A DNA stretch of 30,694 nucleotides from an uncultured Oscillibacter sp. (GCA_910589315.1 CAJUTB010000034.1:1-30694), one strand, 5' to 3'. Positions 15,679 to 24,064 are shown, counted from the stretch's first letter. Program-made: numbers and translations. Notes: generated from the sequence alone by a model not told the origin.

Positions 15679-16362
15679 TCACACAATCTCCAGCAGCTCC
15701 CGCAAATCGGAAATTTCATAGTCCATTCGCAGACCCGCTCTGCGGGGCTGCTTTTTTGGATTATACCAGCAGCAGGGAAGCCCCGCGTTGTTTGCCCCCT
15801 GGATGTCGGTGGTCAGGGAATCCCCAATGGCCAGGGCGTTTTTCTCCGTCAACTCCGGGATTTGACGGCGGATGTAGTCATAATAGGCCCGGTCCGGCTT
15901 GGCTGCGCCCGCTTCCTCGGAGATGAACGCACCGTCGAAGAACTGCGCGAATACGCTGTTTTGCAGGCGGGTCCGCTGCACGGACGCTACCGCGTTTGTA
16001 ATGATATACATCCGGTGCCCCCGCTCCCGCAGAATACGGCAAACTTCCTCCGCATAAGGCAGCGGATACACCCCTTCCCCCAACGCCGCCAGATAGTCGG
16101 CGTTGCAGTGAGCTGGGTCTCGTTCCAGGTTTACTGCCTTCAAAAACCGGACGTAACGTTCCAGCGTCACAAAATCCTTTGTTACCTCCCGGCGGTCAAA
16201 GGTCGCCCACAGCTCCTGATTAATTTCGTGATAAAGCCGGTATGTCTCCGGACTATATGGAATGTCATGAATCTGACACATATACGCAAAGGCTTTACTG
16301 GACGACTTCGGAAAATCAAACAGCGTGTCGTCAGCGTCAAACAGCAAATATGGGTAGTTCAT
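15679..16362 (-). CDS. HAD superfamily hydrolase, YjjG-like nucleotidase
   Basis: A 227-aa HAD phosphatase. Motif I is FDADDTLFDF with the nucleophile Asp9 and acid/base Asp11; motif II is likely YIITNAVASVQ; motif III is Lys in AAKPDRAYY; motif IV is IGDSLTTDIQGANNAG. The insert and the KPD-YYDYI segment resemble YjjG/YfnB, which dephosphorylate pyrimidine nucleotides (noncanonical ones in E. coli); the substrate is inferred from resemblance. The start is ATG 16362 with AAAGGA about 10 nt upstream. It stands alone, convergent with the bactofilin gene and divergent from dpaA. Confidence 0.88.
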   Translation of the reverse strand: MNYPYLLFDADDTLFDFPKSSSKAFAYMCQIHDIPYSPETYRLYHEINQELWATFDRREVTKDFVTLERYVRFLKAVNLERDPAHCNADYLAALGEGVYPLPYAEEVCRILRERGHRMYIITNAVASVQRTRLQNSVFAQFFDGAFISEEAGAAKPDRAYYDYIRRQIPELTEKNALAIGDSLTTDIQGANNAGLPCCWYNPKKQPRRAGLRMDYEISDLRELLEIV

Positions 16363-16380
16363 CAAACGGCGTCCTTTCCA

Positions 16381-16413
16381 AACGTCCGGCAGGCACGCTG
16401 CCGGATGTTTTTG
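16381..16413 (+). terminator. Hairpin with T-tract upstream of dpaA
   Basis: AACGTCCGGCAG pairs with CTGCCGGATGTT (12 bp, one G-U) around GCACG and is followed by TTTT on the plus strand. No plus-strand gene ends nearby, because the HAD gene in between is on the minus strand. It may insulate dpaA from read-through or act as an attenuator; its role is inferred. Confidence 0.5.
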
Positions 16414-16447
16414 ACTATTTTAGCAAACGGAGGGCAAAAAGTCAATC

Positions 16448-16474
16448 ACCCTTTCCCGGCTTTTCCATATCATG
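16448..16474 (+). promoter_or_regulatory. Possible sigma-K-type promoter of dpaAB
   Basis: AC at 16448-16449 and CATATCATG (16466-16474) are 16 nt apart, close to the sigma-K pattern AC-N16-CATANNNTA (last A is G). In B. subtilis the spoVF genes are sigma-K dependent. The predicted start point would leave a very short leader of about 14 nt, which weakens the call. Confidence 0.35.
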
Positions 16475-16494
16475 GAACGAGGGGGGAATCTTGC

Positions 16495-17316
16495 ATGAAA
16501 AAAACCTATGGCGTGATCGGCGGCGACCGCCGGCAGGCAGAACTTGCCCAGCTGCTTCGGATGGAGAGCAATACCGTTTTCACATATGGCTTGAGCCGCT
16601 GGAAGGCCGGAGACGAAGTCTCTCTTGACCAGGCCGCGGCGGCAAACGTCATTCTCCTGCCGCTGCCGCTCTGCAAGGGCGACGGCGTGCTGAACTGTGA
16701 GGAAGGCGCGGTGCCCACAATGGAGCTGTTCCGGCGGCTGCGGCCCCGGCAGAGGATTCTGGCCGGACAGGTGCGTCCCGCTCAGCTGCGCGAGGCCGAA
16801 GCCTGCGGCCTGCGGCTGGAGGATTATTTTCTTCGGGAGGAACTGACCATCGCCAATGCTGCCGCCACGGCGGAAGGCGCGATTCAAACCGCCATGGAAC
16901 ACTCCGACCGGACCCTGCTGGGTATGGACTGTCTGGTCCTGGGCTTTGGACGGATTGGAAAACTGCTCTGTCACCGGCTGCACGGCCTGGGCGCACGGGT
17001 GACGGCTGTTGCCCGGAAGCCGCAGGACCTTGCCTGGATTCGGGCCTATGGCTATCAGGCTCTGGAAACCGGCGCGCTGGACGGCCACCTATCCGCCTTT
17101 GGGGCGGTGTTCAACACGGTCCCCTCCCTCATTCTGAACGGCGCGCTTACGGCGCAGCTGCCGGAAGACTGCCTCTGCGTAGATCTCGCGTCCGTCCGGG
17201 GCATCGAACCGGCCGAACGTGCCGTATGGGCCAGGTCTCTGCCGGGACGCCTGTCGCCGCGCACGGCCGCCGCCGCCATCCGGGACGCCGTTCACTCGAT
17301 TTTATTGGAAGAATGA
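16495..17316 (+). CDS. dpaA: Dipicolinate synthase subunit A
   Basis: The 273-aa subunit of the enzyme that oxidises the lysine-pathway intermediate to dipicolinic acid in the mother cell during sporulation. It begins KKTYGVIGGDRRQAELAQLL. The second half carries a Rossmann nucleotide-binding loop, VLGFGRIGKLLCHRL (about 142-156), followed by VTAVARKPQDL. The ends match the SpoVFA/DpaA family. ATG 16495 is preceded by GAGGGGGG. dpaB starts 10 nt after the stop, so they form an operon. Its presence indicates a spore former. Confidence 0.95.
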   Translation: MKKTYGVIGGDRRQAELAQLLRMESNTVFTYGLSRWKAGDEVSLDQAAAANVILLPLPLCKGDGVLNCEEGAVPTMELFRRLRPRQRILAGQVRPAQLREAEACGLRLEDYFLREELTIANAAATAEGAIQTAMEHSDRTLLGMDCLVLGFGRIGKLLCHRLHGLGARVTAVARKPQDLAWIRAYGYQALETGALDGHLSAFGAVFNTVPSLILNGALTAQLPEDCLCVDLASVRGIEPAERAVWARSLPGRLSPRTAAAAIRDAVHSILLEE

Positions 17317-17326
17317 GGTGACCTGT

Positions 17327-17902
17327 ATGCGGAAAGAACGGGTCGGTTTTGCTGTTTGCGGCTCCTTCTGTACCCATCAAAAGGTACTGAGGGCATTGGA
17401 AACGCTTACGGAGCGTTATGAGACGGTCATCCCGATTGTCTCAGAAATCTCCGCCTTTACAGATACCCGTTTCGGAACCTCCGAAAAACTGCTGGAGCGG
17501 TTGGAGGACCTGACGGGACGTGATGTTTTATTCGATATTCCGTCGGTGGAACCGATTGGCCCGAAGGGCCTGCTGGACGTCCTGGTAATCGCGCCCGCCA
17601 CCGGCAACACCATCGCCAAGCTGGCCGCGGGCATTACGGACAGCGTTGTGACAATGGCTGCCAAGGCCCATCTTCGGAACGACCGGCCCGTTGTCATCGC
17701 GGTCTCCAGCAACGACGGCCTGAGCGCAGGGGCGCGGAATATCGCGGAGCTTTTGGTGCGAAAAAATTACTATTTCGTGCCTTTTGGGCAGGACAATGCC
17801 CTGCAAAAGCCCACATCGCTTGTGGCAGATTTCGGCCAGCTGCTGGACACGGTGGACGCCGCGCTTCGGGGCGAACAGCTTCAGCCGATTTTACTGCGGT
17901 AA
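17327..17902 (+). CDS. dpaB: Dipicolinate synthase subunit B
   Basis: The 191-aa flavoprotein-like subunit of dipicolinate synthase (SpoVFB). Seen are the start RVGFAVCGSFCTHQKVL, the ISAFTDTRFG segment, and the flavoprotein-fold stretch APATGNTIAKLAAGITDS followed by VTMAAKAHLRNDRPVVIAVSSNDGLSA. The FVPFGQDNALQKPTS end is characteristic. ATG 17327 follows GAGGTGA; the longer frame from 17219 overlaps dpaA and lacks a ribosome binding site. It is followed by a strong terminator. Confidence 0.96.
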   Translation: MRKERVGFAVCGSFCTHQKVLRALETLTERYETVIPIVSEISAFTDTRFGTSEKLLERLEDLTGRDVLFDIPSVEPIGPKGLLDVLVIAPATGNTIAKLAAGITDSVVTMAAKAHLRNDRPVVIAVSSNDGLSAGARNIAELLVRKNYYFVPFGQDNALQKPTSLVADFGQLLDTVDAALRGEQLQPILLR

Positions 17903-17912
17903 ATACCTGGGA

Positions 17913-17938
17913 GCCGGGCGGAAGCCCGGCCCTTTTTT
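17913..17938 (+). terminator. Terminator of the dpaAB operon
   Basis: GCCGGGC pairs perfectly with GCCCGGC around GGAA, followed by CCTTTTTTG, 10 nt past the dpaB stop. Confidence 0.9.
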
Positions 17939-18177
17939 GATTTTTTCCAATCCTTCTTTCCATTTCCTATTATTGGGTAAAAAAATAAAAAAACAGTAGA
18001 TTTTTGAAAAAGTTTGTGTTATAGTGTTTTCAAAGAAACCTTGTATTGACAGAGATTTCCACGCATTTCGATGTAAAATTTTGGAGAACTCTATCAGAGG
18101 CCAAAACCCATTTTTATCTTGCACCAAAATGTAAAAAACCGGGAAACCGGTAAATGTGGAAAGGAGATTGATCAAAT

Positions 18178-18606
18178 ATGCGGGTTTCCACGAAGGGACG
18201 TTATGCCCTGCGGCTGATGGTGGATATTGCCGCCCACGACGGAGAGGGCTACGTCTCCTTACGGGACGCAGCCTCCCGGCAAGGTATTTCGCTGAAATAT
18301 CTGGAACAGATCGCCGGAATGTTGTCCCGGACCGGGCTTCTGCAAAGCGGACGGGGCGCACAGGGCGGCTACCGCCTCGCCCTCTCGCCGGAGGAATACA
18401 CCATCGGGCGTATTCTGCGGCTGACCGAGGGGAATCTTGCCCCGGTGGTCTGCCTGACCGACTCGGATGGTTCCTGTGAACGCTGTGACGAGTGTTCGAC
18501 GCAGGACTTCTGGGCCGGTTTGTATGCCACCGTGAATGAGTACATCGACCATTTTACTTTGGCGGATCTGTTGATGGAATATCAACGAAAAGTGAAACAT
18601 GCATGA
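18178..18606 (+). CDS. Rrf2 family (IscR-like) transcriptional regulator
   Basis: A 142-aa DNA-binding regulator of the Rrf2 family. The winged helix (about 1-70) begins RVSTKGRYALRLMVDIA and has the recognition region ISLKYLEQIAGMLSRTGLL and the wing SGRGAQGGYRLA. Cys92, Cys100, Cys103 and Cys106 form the cluster-binding loop seen in Fe-S-sensing members such as IscR; redox-only or CymR-type members lack this set. ATG 18178 follows AAAGGAG at 11 nt. In many Clostridia a similar gene precedes iscS-iscU; here the next gene is convergent, so the regulator stands alone. The upstream 275 bp are AT-rich. Targets cannot be read from this window. Confidence 0.9.
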   Translation: MRVSTKGRYALRLMVDIAAHDGEGYVSLRDAASRQGISLKYLEQIAGMLSRTGLLQSGRGAQGGYRLALSPEEYTIGRILRLTEGNLAPVVCLTDSDGSCERCDECSTQDFWAGLYATVNEYIDHFTLADLLMEYQRKVKHA

Positions 18607-18607
18607 G

Positions 18608-18633
18608 AAAAGGACCGGCCTATTGGCCGGTCC
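18608..18633 (-). terminator. Terminator of the SASP gene, shared with the regulator gene
   Basis: GGACCGGCC pairs perfectly with GGCCGGTCC (9 bp) around TATT. On the minus strand TTTTCT follows the stem, so it best serves the SASP gene. On the plus strand it is 5 nt past the regulator stop but has only a weak T-tract. Confidence 0.75.
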
Positions 18634-18652
18634 CTTCGACTTTAGCGGGAAG

Positions 18653-18850
18653 TTACAGGGACTTCTCGTAGGACTCAATCATCTTCTTGACCATCTGGCC
18701 GCCGACAGAACCGGCCTCGCGGCTGGTCAGGTCGCCGTTATAGCCTTCCTTCAGGTTGACGCCAACCTCGGAAGCAGCCTCCATCTTGAACTTATCCATT
18801 GCCGCACGGGCCTCGGGAACGTTAATCTGGTTGTTGTTCTTGCTAGACAT
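18653..18850 (-). CDS. Small acid-soluble spore protein, alpha/beta type
   Basis: A 65-aa SASP that coats and protects spore DNA and is digested at germination. It carries both family hallmarks: the GPR protease site region EAASEVGVNL (about 24-33) and the DNA-binding segment DLTSREAGSVGGQMVKKMIE (about 40-59). The start at ATG 18850 follows AAGGAGA; the longer frame from 18973 would run through the promoter. It is expected to be expressed in the forespore under sigma-G, and a candidate site is present upstream. Confidence 0.96.
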   Translation of the reverse strand: MSSKNNNQINVPEARAAMDKFKMEAASEVGVNLKEGYNGDLTSREAGSVGGQMVKKMIESYEKSL

Positions 18851-18907
18851 AATACATCTCTCCTTTTCATCATCGCTTGTGTTTGCGTTCACTGGGTATC
18901 GCAAGCA

Positions 18908-18936
18908 TAGTTTGACTCGAAACCCCGCGAATATCC
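18908..18936 (-). promoter_or_regulatory. Candidate sigma-G promoter of the SASP gene
   Basis: On the minus strand GGATA (18936-18932) and CAAACTA (18914-18908) are 17 nt apart. This fits the sigma-G pattern GNATR-N17/18-CATNNTA at most positions, about 58 nt upstream of the start codon. Inferred from the pattern and the gene's known regulation. Confidence 0.5.
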
Positions 18937-18980
18937 TTCCTTTTCGCCGGTAATTTTTTCTGGACATTCTCATTTTTCAC

Positions 18981-19009
18981 TTGACAGAATCGATCAAAAG
19001 TGCTACACT
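18981..19009 (+). promoter_or_regulatory. Strong sigma-A promoter of the unrecognised gene at 19042
   Basis: A perfect TTGACA (18981-18986), 17 nt, and TACACT (19004-19009). The position of the -10 box rules out the upstream ATG at 19000 as the true start. Confidence 0.85.
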
Positions 19010-19041
19010 GGAAAGAATACAAGGAAAGGGGATACTTTACT

Positions 19042-20016
19042 GTGAACAAGCAGGAAGCCGAAGCCTTTTTTGAGGAAAACTATCGTGTTTATAATGAAAC
19101 TGGAACCTTCCTCATAGCAATCCACGGGCCCCTGAATATGCTGAAGGACGTGCAGAAAGAATCTGTCATTCCAGAATATCTTAGCAAGATCAGGGCTGAC
19201 CAGAATCAAAAATCGGGGACGCTGTTACTCGATCCCGCCATGGATTATGCCAGTTCCATTGTGGAATGGATTGACTTTGCTGCGAACTATCCAGAACTGG
19301 AAATCGCGGTTACTGGCGCGGTAATGCACTGCAACAGCGGGGGAGTATCCACGTATGCCTGGTATTCTCCCGCCGGGTCCCCAGAGCTGGAAGGTATAGC
19401 AAAGAGTGATCCCATTGGCGGGATGTTCTTTCCAGCGGTTTTTATGCATATAGACCCCTTCCCCCCATTTCCTGATTTCCGCAATGTGTGCCGGTTTTCC
19501 GCCCCGCTTGGACTCTGGGAGGAGGAAGACCATGACGGCGGCTGGGTCGCTGTTTGGAAAAACGAACAAGGCAAGCTGGGATACACCGATTTGCTGGACC
19601 AGCAGCATATGCAGTGGTACGATGCGGAAGAAATAAATTTCATTCCGCCCAACGTCGTGGCAGCGGTGGACTTGGTGTCGAAGCTGGACCATCTAAAGGT
19701 GAATCCGGAGGGAAAACAGGTTATTCTGGACCTTTGGAAGGTCCTGTTTCCGGACTCGAATATCCATATCCAGTTGGAGGATGGCAGATACCGCTACCTG
19801 GATGACGCAGGCGGCGAATATTTCCTCGCCACAAGTTGCTACAATGAAACCGCAGACCTCGGCGTATTCTTTGGAAAATATACCACGGACGCAGAACCGC
19901 TATATGGAAACGATCCCGTTGATTGGGGCTTTCCTCCCACATCCACCTGGATTCCCAAGAAACTTCTTCTTGTGTATAAAGAGTTTGTACACGATGAGGA
20001 GGACTATGACGATTAA
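19042..20016 (+). CDS. Hypothetical protein, unrecognised
   Basis: A 324-aa protein I cannot assign. No signal peptide or membrane helix is evident, so it is probably cytoplasmic. It is acidic and rich in aromatic residues, with a proline-rich stretch HIDPFPPFPDF in the middle and a C-terminal EFVHDEEDYDD tail. The GTG at 19042 is chosen because AAGGAAAGGGG lies about 10 nt upstream and the ATG at 19000 falls within the promoter. It has its own near-consensus promoter and a hairpin after its stop, so it is a separate unit. Its coding is visibly more AT-rich than the flanking dnaE and dpa genes, suggesting later acquisition. The aromatic/acidic composition recalls immunity-type proteins, but that is only a guess. 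Confidence 0.75.
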   Translation: MNKQEAEAFFEENYRVYNETGTFLIAIHGPLNMLKDVQKESVIPEYLSKIRADQNQKSGTLLLDPAMDYASSIVEWIDFAANYPELEIAVTGAVMHCNSGGVSTYAWYSPAGSPELEGIAKSDPIGGMFFPAVFMHIDPFPPFPDFRNVCRFSAPLGLWEEEDHDGGWVAVWKNEQGKLGYTDLLDQQHMQWYDAEEINFIPPNVVAAVDLVSKLDHLKVNPEGKQVILDLWKVLFPDSNIHIQLEDGRYRYLDDAGGEYFLATSCYNETADLGVFFGKYTTDAEPLYGNDPVDWGFPPTSTWIPKKLLLVYKEFVHDEEDYDD

Positions 20017-20048
20017 TCGTTGAATCCAACTCCCCCAAAAGAGATACA

Positions 20049-20081
20049 ATGGCTCTAAGCGTCAAAGCCGCTTAGAGCCAT
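20049..20081. terminator. Hairpin between the unrecognised gene and dnaE
   Basis: ATGGCTCTAAGCG pairs perfectly with CGCTTAGAGCCAT (13 bp) around a 7-nt loop. It lies 33 nt past one stop and 46 nt past the convergent dnaE stop. There is no real T-tract on either side, so termination may be weak or factor-assisted. Confidence 0.6.
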
Positions 20082-20126
20082 CCAATAACCGTCCGCCATC
20101 CCGCGGCAGCTCCACGAGCAGCGCAG

Positions 20127-23100
20127 TTACTTCACCACCACGTTTTCTTCTCCCAGGACCTCTTTGGCCTCGGCAATCAACGCCCTGTGCAGCAGCGCCT
20201 GTGTTCCATACACTTTACGGGTATCGGCCATTACCATTTTTACCGGCGTGTTCCCCGGGAACATCGAAAACACCAGCTTCATATGACGGATCGCTTTGTC
20301 CTCCAAACTTGGAAACTTCAAATACAGCGTTTCGCCCTGCAACACTTTCGTTTCCCGAACAGCCGGCCGCGGCGGAGGCATGGATTCCGCCGCGGACAGC
20401 GGATACGCCGAATCGCACATCAGCTGCGGCGACTTCTCGTCCCGCACCGACAGCTTTCCTTTGACAACCACTACCTCGTTCTCCCGCAGATATGCCCCGC
20501 AGGTCTCCAGCACCCGGCTGAAGCAAAGCAGCTCCATCGAACCCGTCTCATCCTCAACCACTACATAAGCCATCAGGGAATTATTCCTGGTGGTTTTCGT
20601 TTTGCTGGACGTAATCACCCCCGCTATAGTCACATACTGCCCGTCTTGAAAACGGGTCGGACCGTCCTCCTGCGCAAAATCCAACAGAATCTTTCCAATT
20701 TCCGGAATGTTCATCCGCCGGATCATATCCTTATACGCAGCGATCGGATGCCCGGAGAGATACAGACCGGTCGTCTCCTTCTCCATCATCATGCGCTCCT
20801 GGGGCGTAAACTCCGGAATGTCCGGCAGGGGAACCTCCTCCGCCTTCGTCTGACCCATATTGAAAAAGTCCATCTGTCCGTCCAGATTCTGACGCTGGCG
20901 CGACGCCGCCGCATCCAATACGCCCTCGTAGACCTTCAAAAGCTGGGAACGGCGTGCGCCGGTGGAGTCAAACGCTCCGGACCGAATCAGATTCTCCACG
21001 GCCCGCTTGTTCATTTCGCTCCCCATCATACGGCGGCAAAAATCATGAAACGAAGCAAACGGCCCGTTTTCCCGCTCCCGCATCACGGCCTTGATAAATC
21101 CCCGGCCAATGTTCTTGATGGCAACCAAGCCAAACCGTATGCCGCCTTCCTCTACCGTAAAACGGTCGTCTGAACGGTTGATGTCCGGCGGCAGAAGCGG
21201 AATGCCGCAGTCCTTACACTCGTTGATATACCCCGCAACCTTGTTCGAACTGTCCAGCACGCTGGTCAGCAGAGCCGCCATGTACTCTTTTGTAAAATGG
21301 CACTTGAAATACGCCGTCTGATACGCAACCACCGCATACGAAACCGCATGCGCCTTGTTAAACGCATAGTTGGCGAAATCGTAAATCTCCTGATATATCG
21401 CCTCCGCCGCAGATTCCGGAATTCCGTTGGCCACACAGCCGGAAATGTTCCGCGCCGGGTCGCCGTGGAGAAACGCCTCCCGCTCCTTTTCGATGTCCTT
21501 CGCTTTTTTCTTGCTCATAGCCCGGCGCACCATGTCCGCTTGTCCCAGCGAATAGCCCCCCAGCTGCTGGAAAATCTGAATCACCTGCTCCTGATAGACA
21601 ATGCAGCCGTAAGTGATGGACAAAATCGGTTCCAGCTGCGGAATCCGGTACTGTACCAGCTTAGCGTCATGCTTGCTGGCAATGAAACGCGGAATGGAAT
21701 CCATCGGCCCCGGACGGTACAGGGCGATAATGGCCGTAATATCCTCGATGTTCTGGGGCTTCAGCCCGACGCAGACGCCCGTCATGCCGGTGGACTCCAT
21801 CTGAAATACACCGGAGGTCTTTCCGGCAGACAGCATCTCATAGGTCGCCGGGTCGTCGTCGGGGATGTCCTCCAGGCGGAAGTCCGGGCGGCTCTTTTGC
21901 AGCAGCTTTACCGCGTCATCCAAAACCGTCAGGTTCCGCAGGGCAAGGAAGTCCATTTTCAAAAGGCCCAGTTCTTCCAGCGTGATCATGCCGTATTGAC
22001 AAACCACCACGTCGTCATTCTTTGCCAGAGGCACGTATTCATATACCGGCTTCTTCGTGATCACTACGCCGGCGGCGTGGGTGGAAGCGTTGCGGGGCAT
22101 CCCTTCCAGGTCCTTCGCCATGTCGATCAGCCGCTTCACGTTTTCATTGTTTTCATACAAATCGCTCAGGGATTTGGACAGCCGTAAGGCGTCGTTCAAC
22201 GTGATATGCTGGCCTGGAGCGTTTGGAATCAGCTTGGCAATCTGGTCCACTTCGGCATAGGGCAGATTCATTACCCGGCCTACGTCCCGCACTACCGCCC
22301 GGGCCGCCATGGTGCCAAAGGTGACAATCTGGGCAACGCGGTCGTTCCCGTATTTCCGGCGGACGTACTCGATCACCTCGCCCCGGCGGGTGTCCCCGAA
22401 GTCCATGTCGATATCCGGCATACTCACCCGTTCCGGGTTGAGAAACCGTTCAAAATACAGGCTGAATTTGATCGGGTCAATATCCGTAATGTGCAGGCAG
22501 TAGCTGACCATGGAACCCGCCGCGCTGCCGCGTCCCGGCCCCACGGGAATCCCGGCCTTCCGGGCGTAGCGGACGAAATCGGAGACGATGAGAAAATAAT
22601 CCGTAAAGCCCATTTTCTCAATCATATCCTGTTCATAGCGCAACTGTTCCCGGTAGTCCTCGTTGCCGCCGTAACGCTCCCGATAGCCTTCGTCACACAG
22701 CTTTTTCAGATACGAAACGTTGTCGCAGCCCGGCGGAAGCGGGAATTCCGGCAGGTGGTACTTGCCGAAGGTAAACTCCAAATTGCACATCCCGGCAATT
22801 TTTTCCGTGTTCTCCAACGCTCCCTCGAAATCCTGAAACAGTTCCGCCATTTCCTCGCCGCTGCGGAGGTAGAAATTCCGCGGTTCGTAGCGCATCCGAT
22901 GCTCGTCATCCAGCGTTTTGCCGGTCTGGATGCACAACAGAACATCATGGGCCTCCGCGTCTTCTTTTCGGAGGTAGTGGGCGTCGTTCGTACACACCAT
23001 CGGAAGGCCCGTTTCCTGATGGATGCGAAGAAGGCCCTGATTTACCAGCGGCTGCTCCGGAATTCCATGGTTTTGCAGTTCCAGATAAAAATGCTCCGGC

Positions 23101-23603
23101 CCAAAGATTTCTGAGAGCTCCAGGGCGTATTTCTTGGCGGCTTCATACTCGCCGTTCCGCAGGCGACGGGGAATCTCTCCCGCAAGGCACGCGGACAGCG
23201 CGATCAAACCCCGGCTGTGCTCCCGCAAAAGCTGCAAATCCACCCGCGGACGGATATAAAATCCTTCCACCCAGCCCATGGAAACCAAATAAGAAAGGTT
23301 GCGATACCCCTCCTCATTTTCGCAGAGCAGCACCAGATGCCGGCTCTCTGCGTCGAACTCATGCACTTTGTCAATATGAGACCGGTCCGGCGGCGTTACA
23401 TACACCTCGCAGCCGATCACCGGCTTGATCCCCTCCGCCTTGCAGGCCCGGTAAAAATCCACCGCGCCGTACATTACGCCGTGATCTGTGATGGCGCAGG
23501 CGGTCTGGCCCATTTCCTTCACAATCTTCGGCAGGTCCCGGATGCGGCACGCGCCGTCCAAAAGGCTGTATTCCGTATGCACGTGCAAATGAACAAAGGA
23601 CAT
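20127..23603 (-). CDS. dnaE: DNA polymerase III alpha subunit DnaE
   Basis: Replicative C-family polymerase, 1,158 aa. The N-terminal PHP domain starts SFVHLHVHTEYSLLDGACRI with the metal-binding His residues. The palm has PDIDMDFGD (Asp397, Asp399, Asp401), and the third catalytic Asp is probably Asp551 in KMDFLALRNLTVLDD. Fingers motifs such as GPGRGSAAGSMVSYCL and YQEQVIQIFQQLGG are present. A C-terminal OB fold is visible as YVTIAGVITSSKTKTTRN through MELLCFSRVL. Length and the OB fold fit DnaE1 rather than the shorter DnaE3 of Bacillus. ATG 23603 follows AAAGGGG; the longer frame from 23840 is read-through of the upstream gene. It is the last gene of the hprK cluster, 23 nt after the C_GCAxxG_C_C gene. 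Confidence 0.97.
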   Translation of the reverse strand: MSFVHLHVHTEYSLLDGACRIRDLPKIVKEMGQTACAITDHGVMYGAVDFYRACKAEGIKPVIGCEVYVTPPDRSHIDKVHEFDAESRHLVLLCENEEGYRNLSYLVSMGWVEGFYIRPRVDLQLLREHSRGLIALSACLAGEIPRRLRNGEYEAAKKYALELSEIFGPEHFYLELQNHGIPEQPLVNQGLLRIHQETGLPMVCTNDAHYLRKEDAEAHDVLLCIQTGKTLDDEHRMRYEPRNFYLRSGEEMAELFQDFEGALENTEKIAGMCNLEFTFGKYHLPEFPLPPGCDNVSYLKKLCDEGYRERYGGNEDYREQLRYEQDMIEKMGFTDYFLIVSDFVRYARKAGIPVGPGRGSAAGSMVSYCLHITDIDPIKFSLYFERFLNPERVSMPDIDMDFGDTRRGEVIEYVRRKYGNDRVAQIVTFGTMAARAVVRDVGRVMNLPYAEVDQIAKLIPNAPGQHITLNDALRLSKSLSDLYENNENVKRLIDMAKDLEGMPRNASTHAAGVVITKKPVYEYVPLAKNDDVVVCQYGMITLEELGLLKMDFLALRNLTVLDDAVKLLQKSRPDFRLEDIPDDDPATYEMLSAGKTSGVFQMESTGMTGVCVGLKPQNIEDITAIIALYRPGPMDSIPRFIASKHDAKLVQYRIPQLEPILSITYGCIVYQEQVIQIFQQLGGYSLGQADMVRRAMSKKKAKDIEKEREAFLHGDPARNISGCVANGIPESAAEAIYQEIYDFANYAFNKAHAVSYAVVAYQTAYFKCHFTKEYMAALLTSVLDSSNKVAGYINECKDCGIPLLPPDINRSDDRFTVEEGGIRFGLVAIKNIGRGFIKAVMRERENGPFASFHDFCRRMMGSEMNKRAVENLIRSGAFDSTGARRSQLLKVYEGVLDAAASRQRQNLDGQMDFFNMGQTKAEEVPLPDIPEFTPQERMMMEKETTGLYLSGHPIAAYKDMIRRMNIPEIGKILLDFAQEDGPTRFQDGQYVTIAGVITSSKTKTTRNNSLMAYVVVEDETGSMELLCFSRVLETCGAYLRENEVVVVKGKLSVRDEKSPQLMCDSAYPLSAAESMPPPRPAVRETKVLQGETLYLKFPSLEDKAIRHMKLVFSMFPGNTPVKMVMADTRKVYGTQALLHRALIAEAKEVLGEENVVVK

Positions 23604-23626
23604 GGTATTTCCCCTTTCTCTTTTTC

Positions 23627-24064
23627 TCAGTCCGGCCGGTTTTTCTCGTCCCTCAGCAGCTCCTCCAACAGCTCCACCGCTGTCACGACCATGATGTTGC
23701 AATGGGTCGCGGCGTTCAGCCGCTTGGCCGCCGGCGTTCGTTCGCTTGTCCCGGGACGGGCCTCCAGCAGTTCGCGGCAGCAGGTCCGGCCAAACGCCTC
23801 CTGAAAACGCCGCCGGAATTCCATGCTCAGCGCGTAGCACCGCCGCTTATTCTCTGGGAACAGCAGCCCCAGCGTCAGCACGCCGCCGCTGATGGCTCCG
23901 CAAAGCTCCTCATAGCTTCCGCCGACGCCTCCGCCGAACCCGGCGGCAATCCCCATACACTGTTCCAGCGAGAGTCCGGTTAAATCCGAAAAAGCCCCTA
24001 CGACCGATTGGGCGCAGTTGTTCCTGTTCCGGTGAAGCTCATACGCCAAAGCACAGCGATCCAT
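23627..24064 (-). CDS. C_GCAxxG_C_C family protein
   Basis: A 145-aa protein of the Cys-rich C_GCAxxG_C_C family, probably redox-active or metal-binding; the biochemical role is unknown. The ordered signature is visible: Cys17 in NNCAQSV, the FGGGVGG loop, Cys55 in CGAISGG, Cys95-Cys96 in TCCREL and Cys122 in HCNIMV. ATG 24064 follows AAGGAGA. It lies 20 nt after whiA and 23 nt before dnaE. Some family members are linked to membrane electron-transfer genes; none is adjacent here. Confidence 0.88.
   Translation of the reverse strand: MDRCALAYELHRNRNNCAQSVVGAFSDLTGLSLEQCMGIAAGFGGGVGGSYEELCGAISGGVLTLGLLFPENKRRCYALSMEFRRRFQEAFGRTCCRELLEARPGTSERTPAAKRLNAATHCNIMVVTAVELLEELLRDEKNRPD

Noticed and set aside
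18046..18079. TTGACA at 18046 as promoter of the Rrf2 gene
   Set aside because: The nearest TAAAAT is 22 nt away, too far for a normal promoter. An extended -10 TGTTATAGT at 18017-18025 lacks a good -35, so no promoter is called.
18138..18151. ACCGG-GAAA-CCGGT small hairpin in the Rrf2 leader as an operator or riboswitch
   Set aside because: Only a 5-bp stem; no known aptamer features and no second half site.
20187..21173. Long plus-strand frames opposite dnaE (also 21297-22187 and 22206-23114)
   Set aside because: Arg/His/Leu-rich low-complexity translations with no signals, antisense to dnaE.
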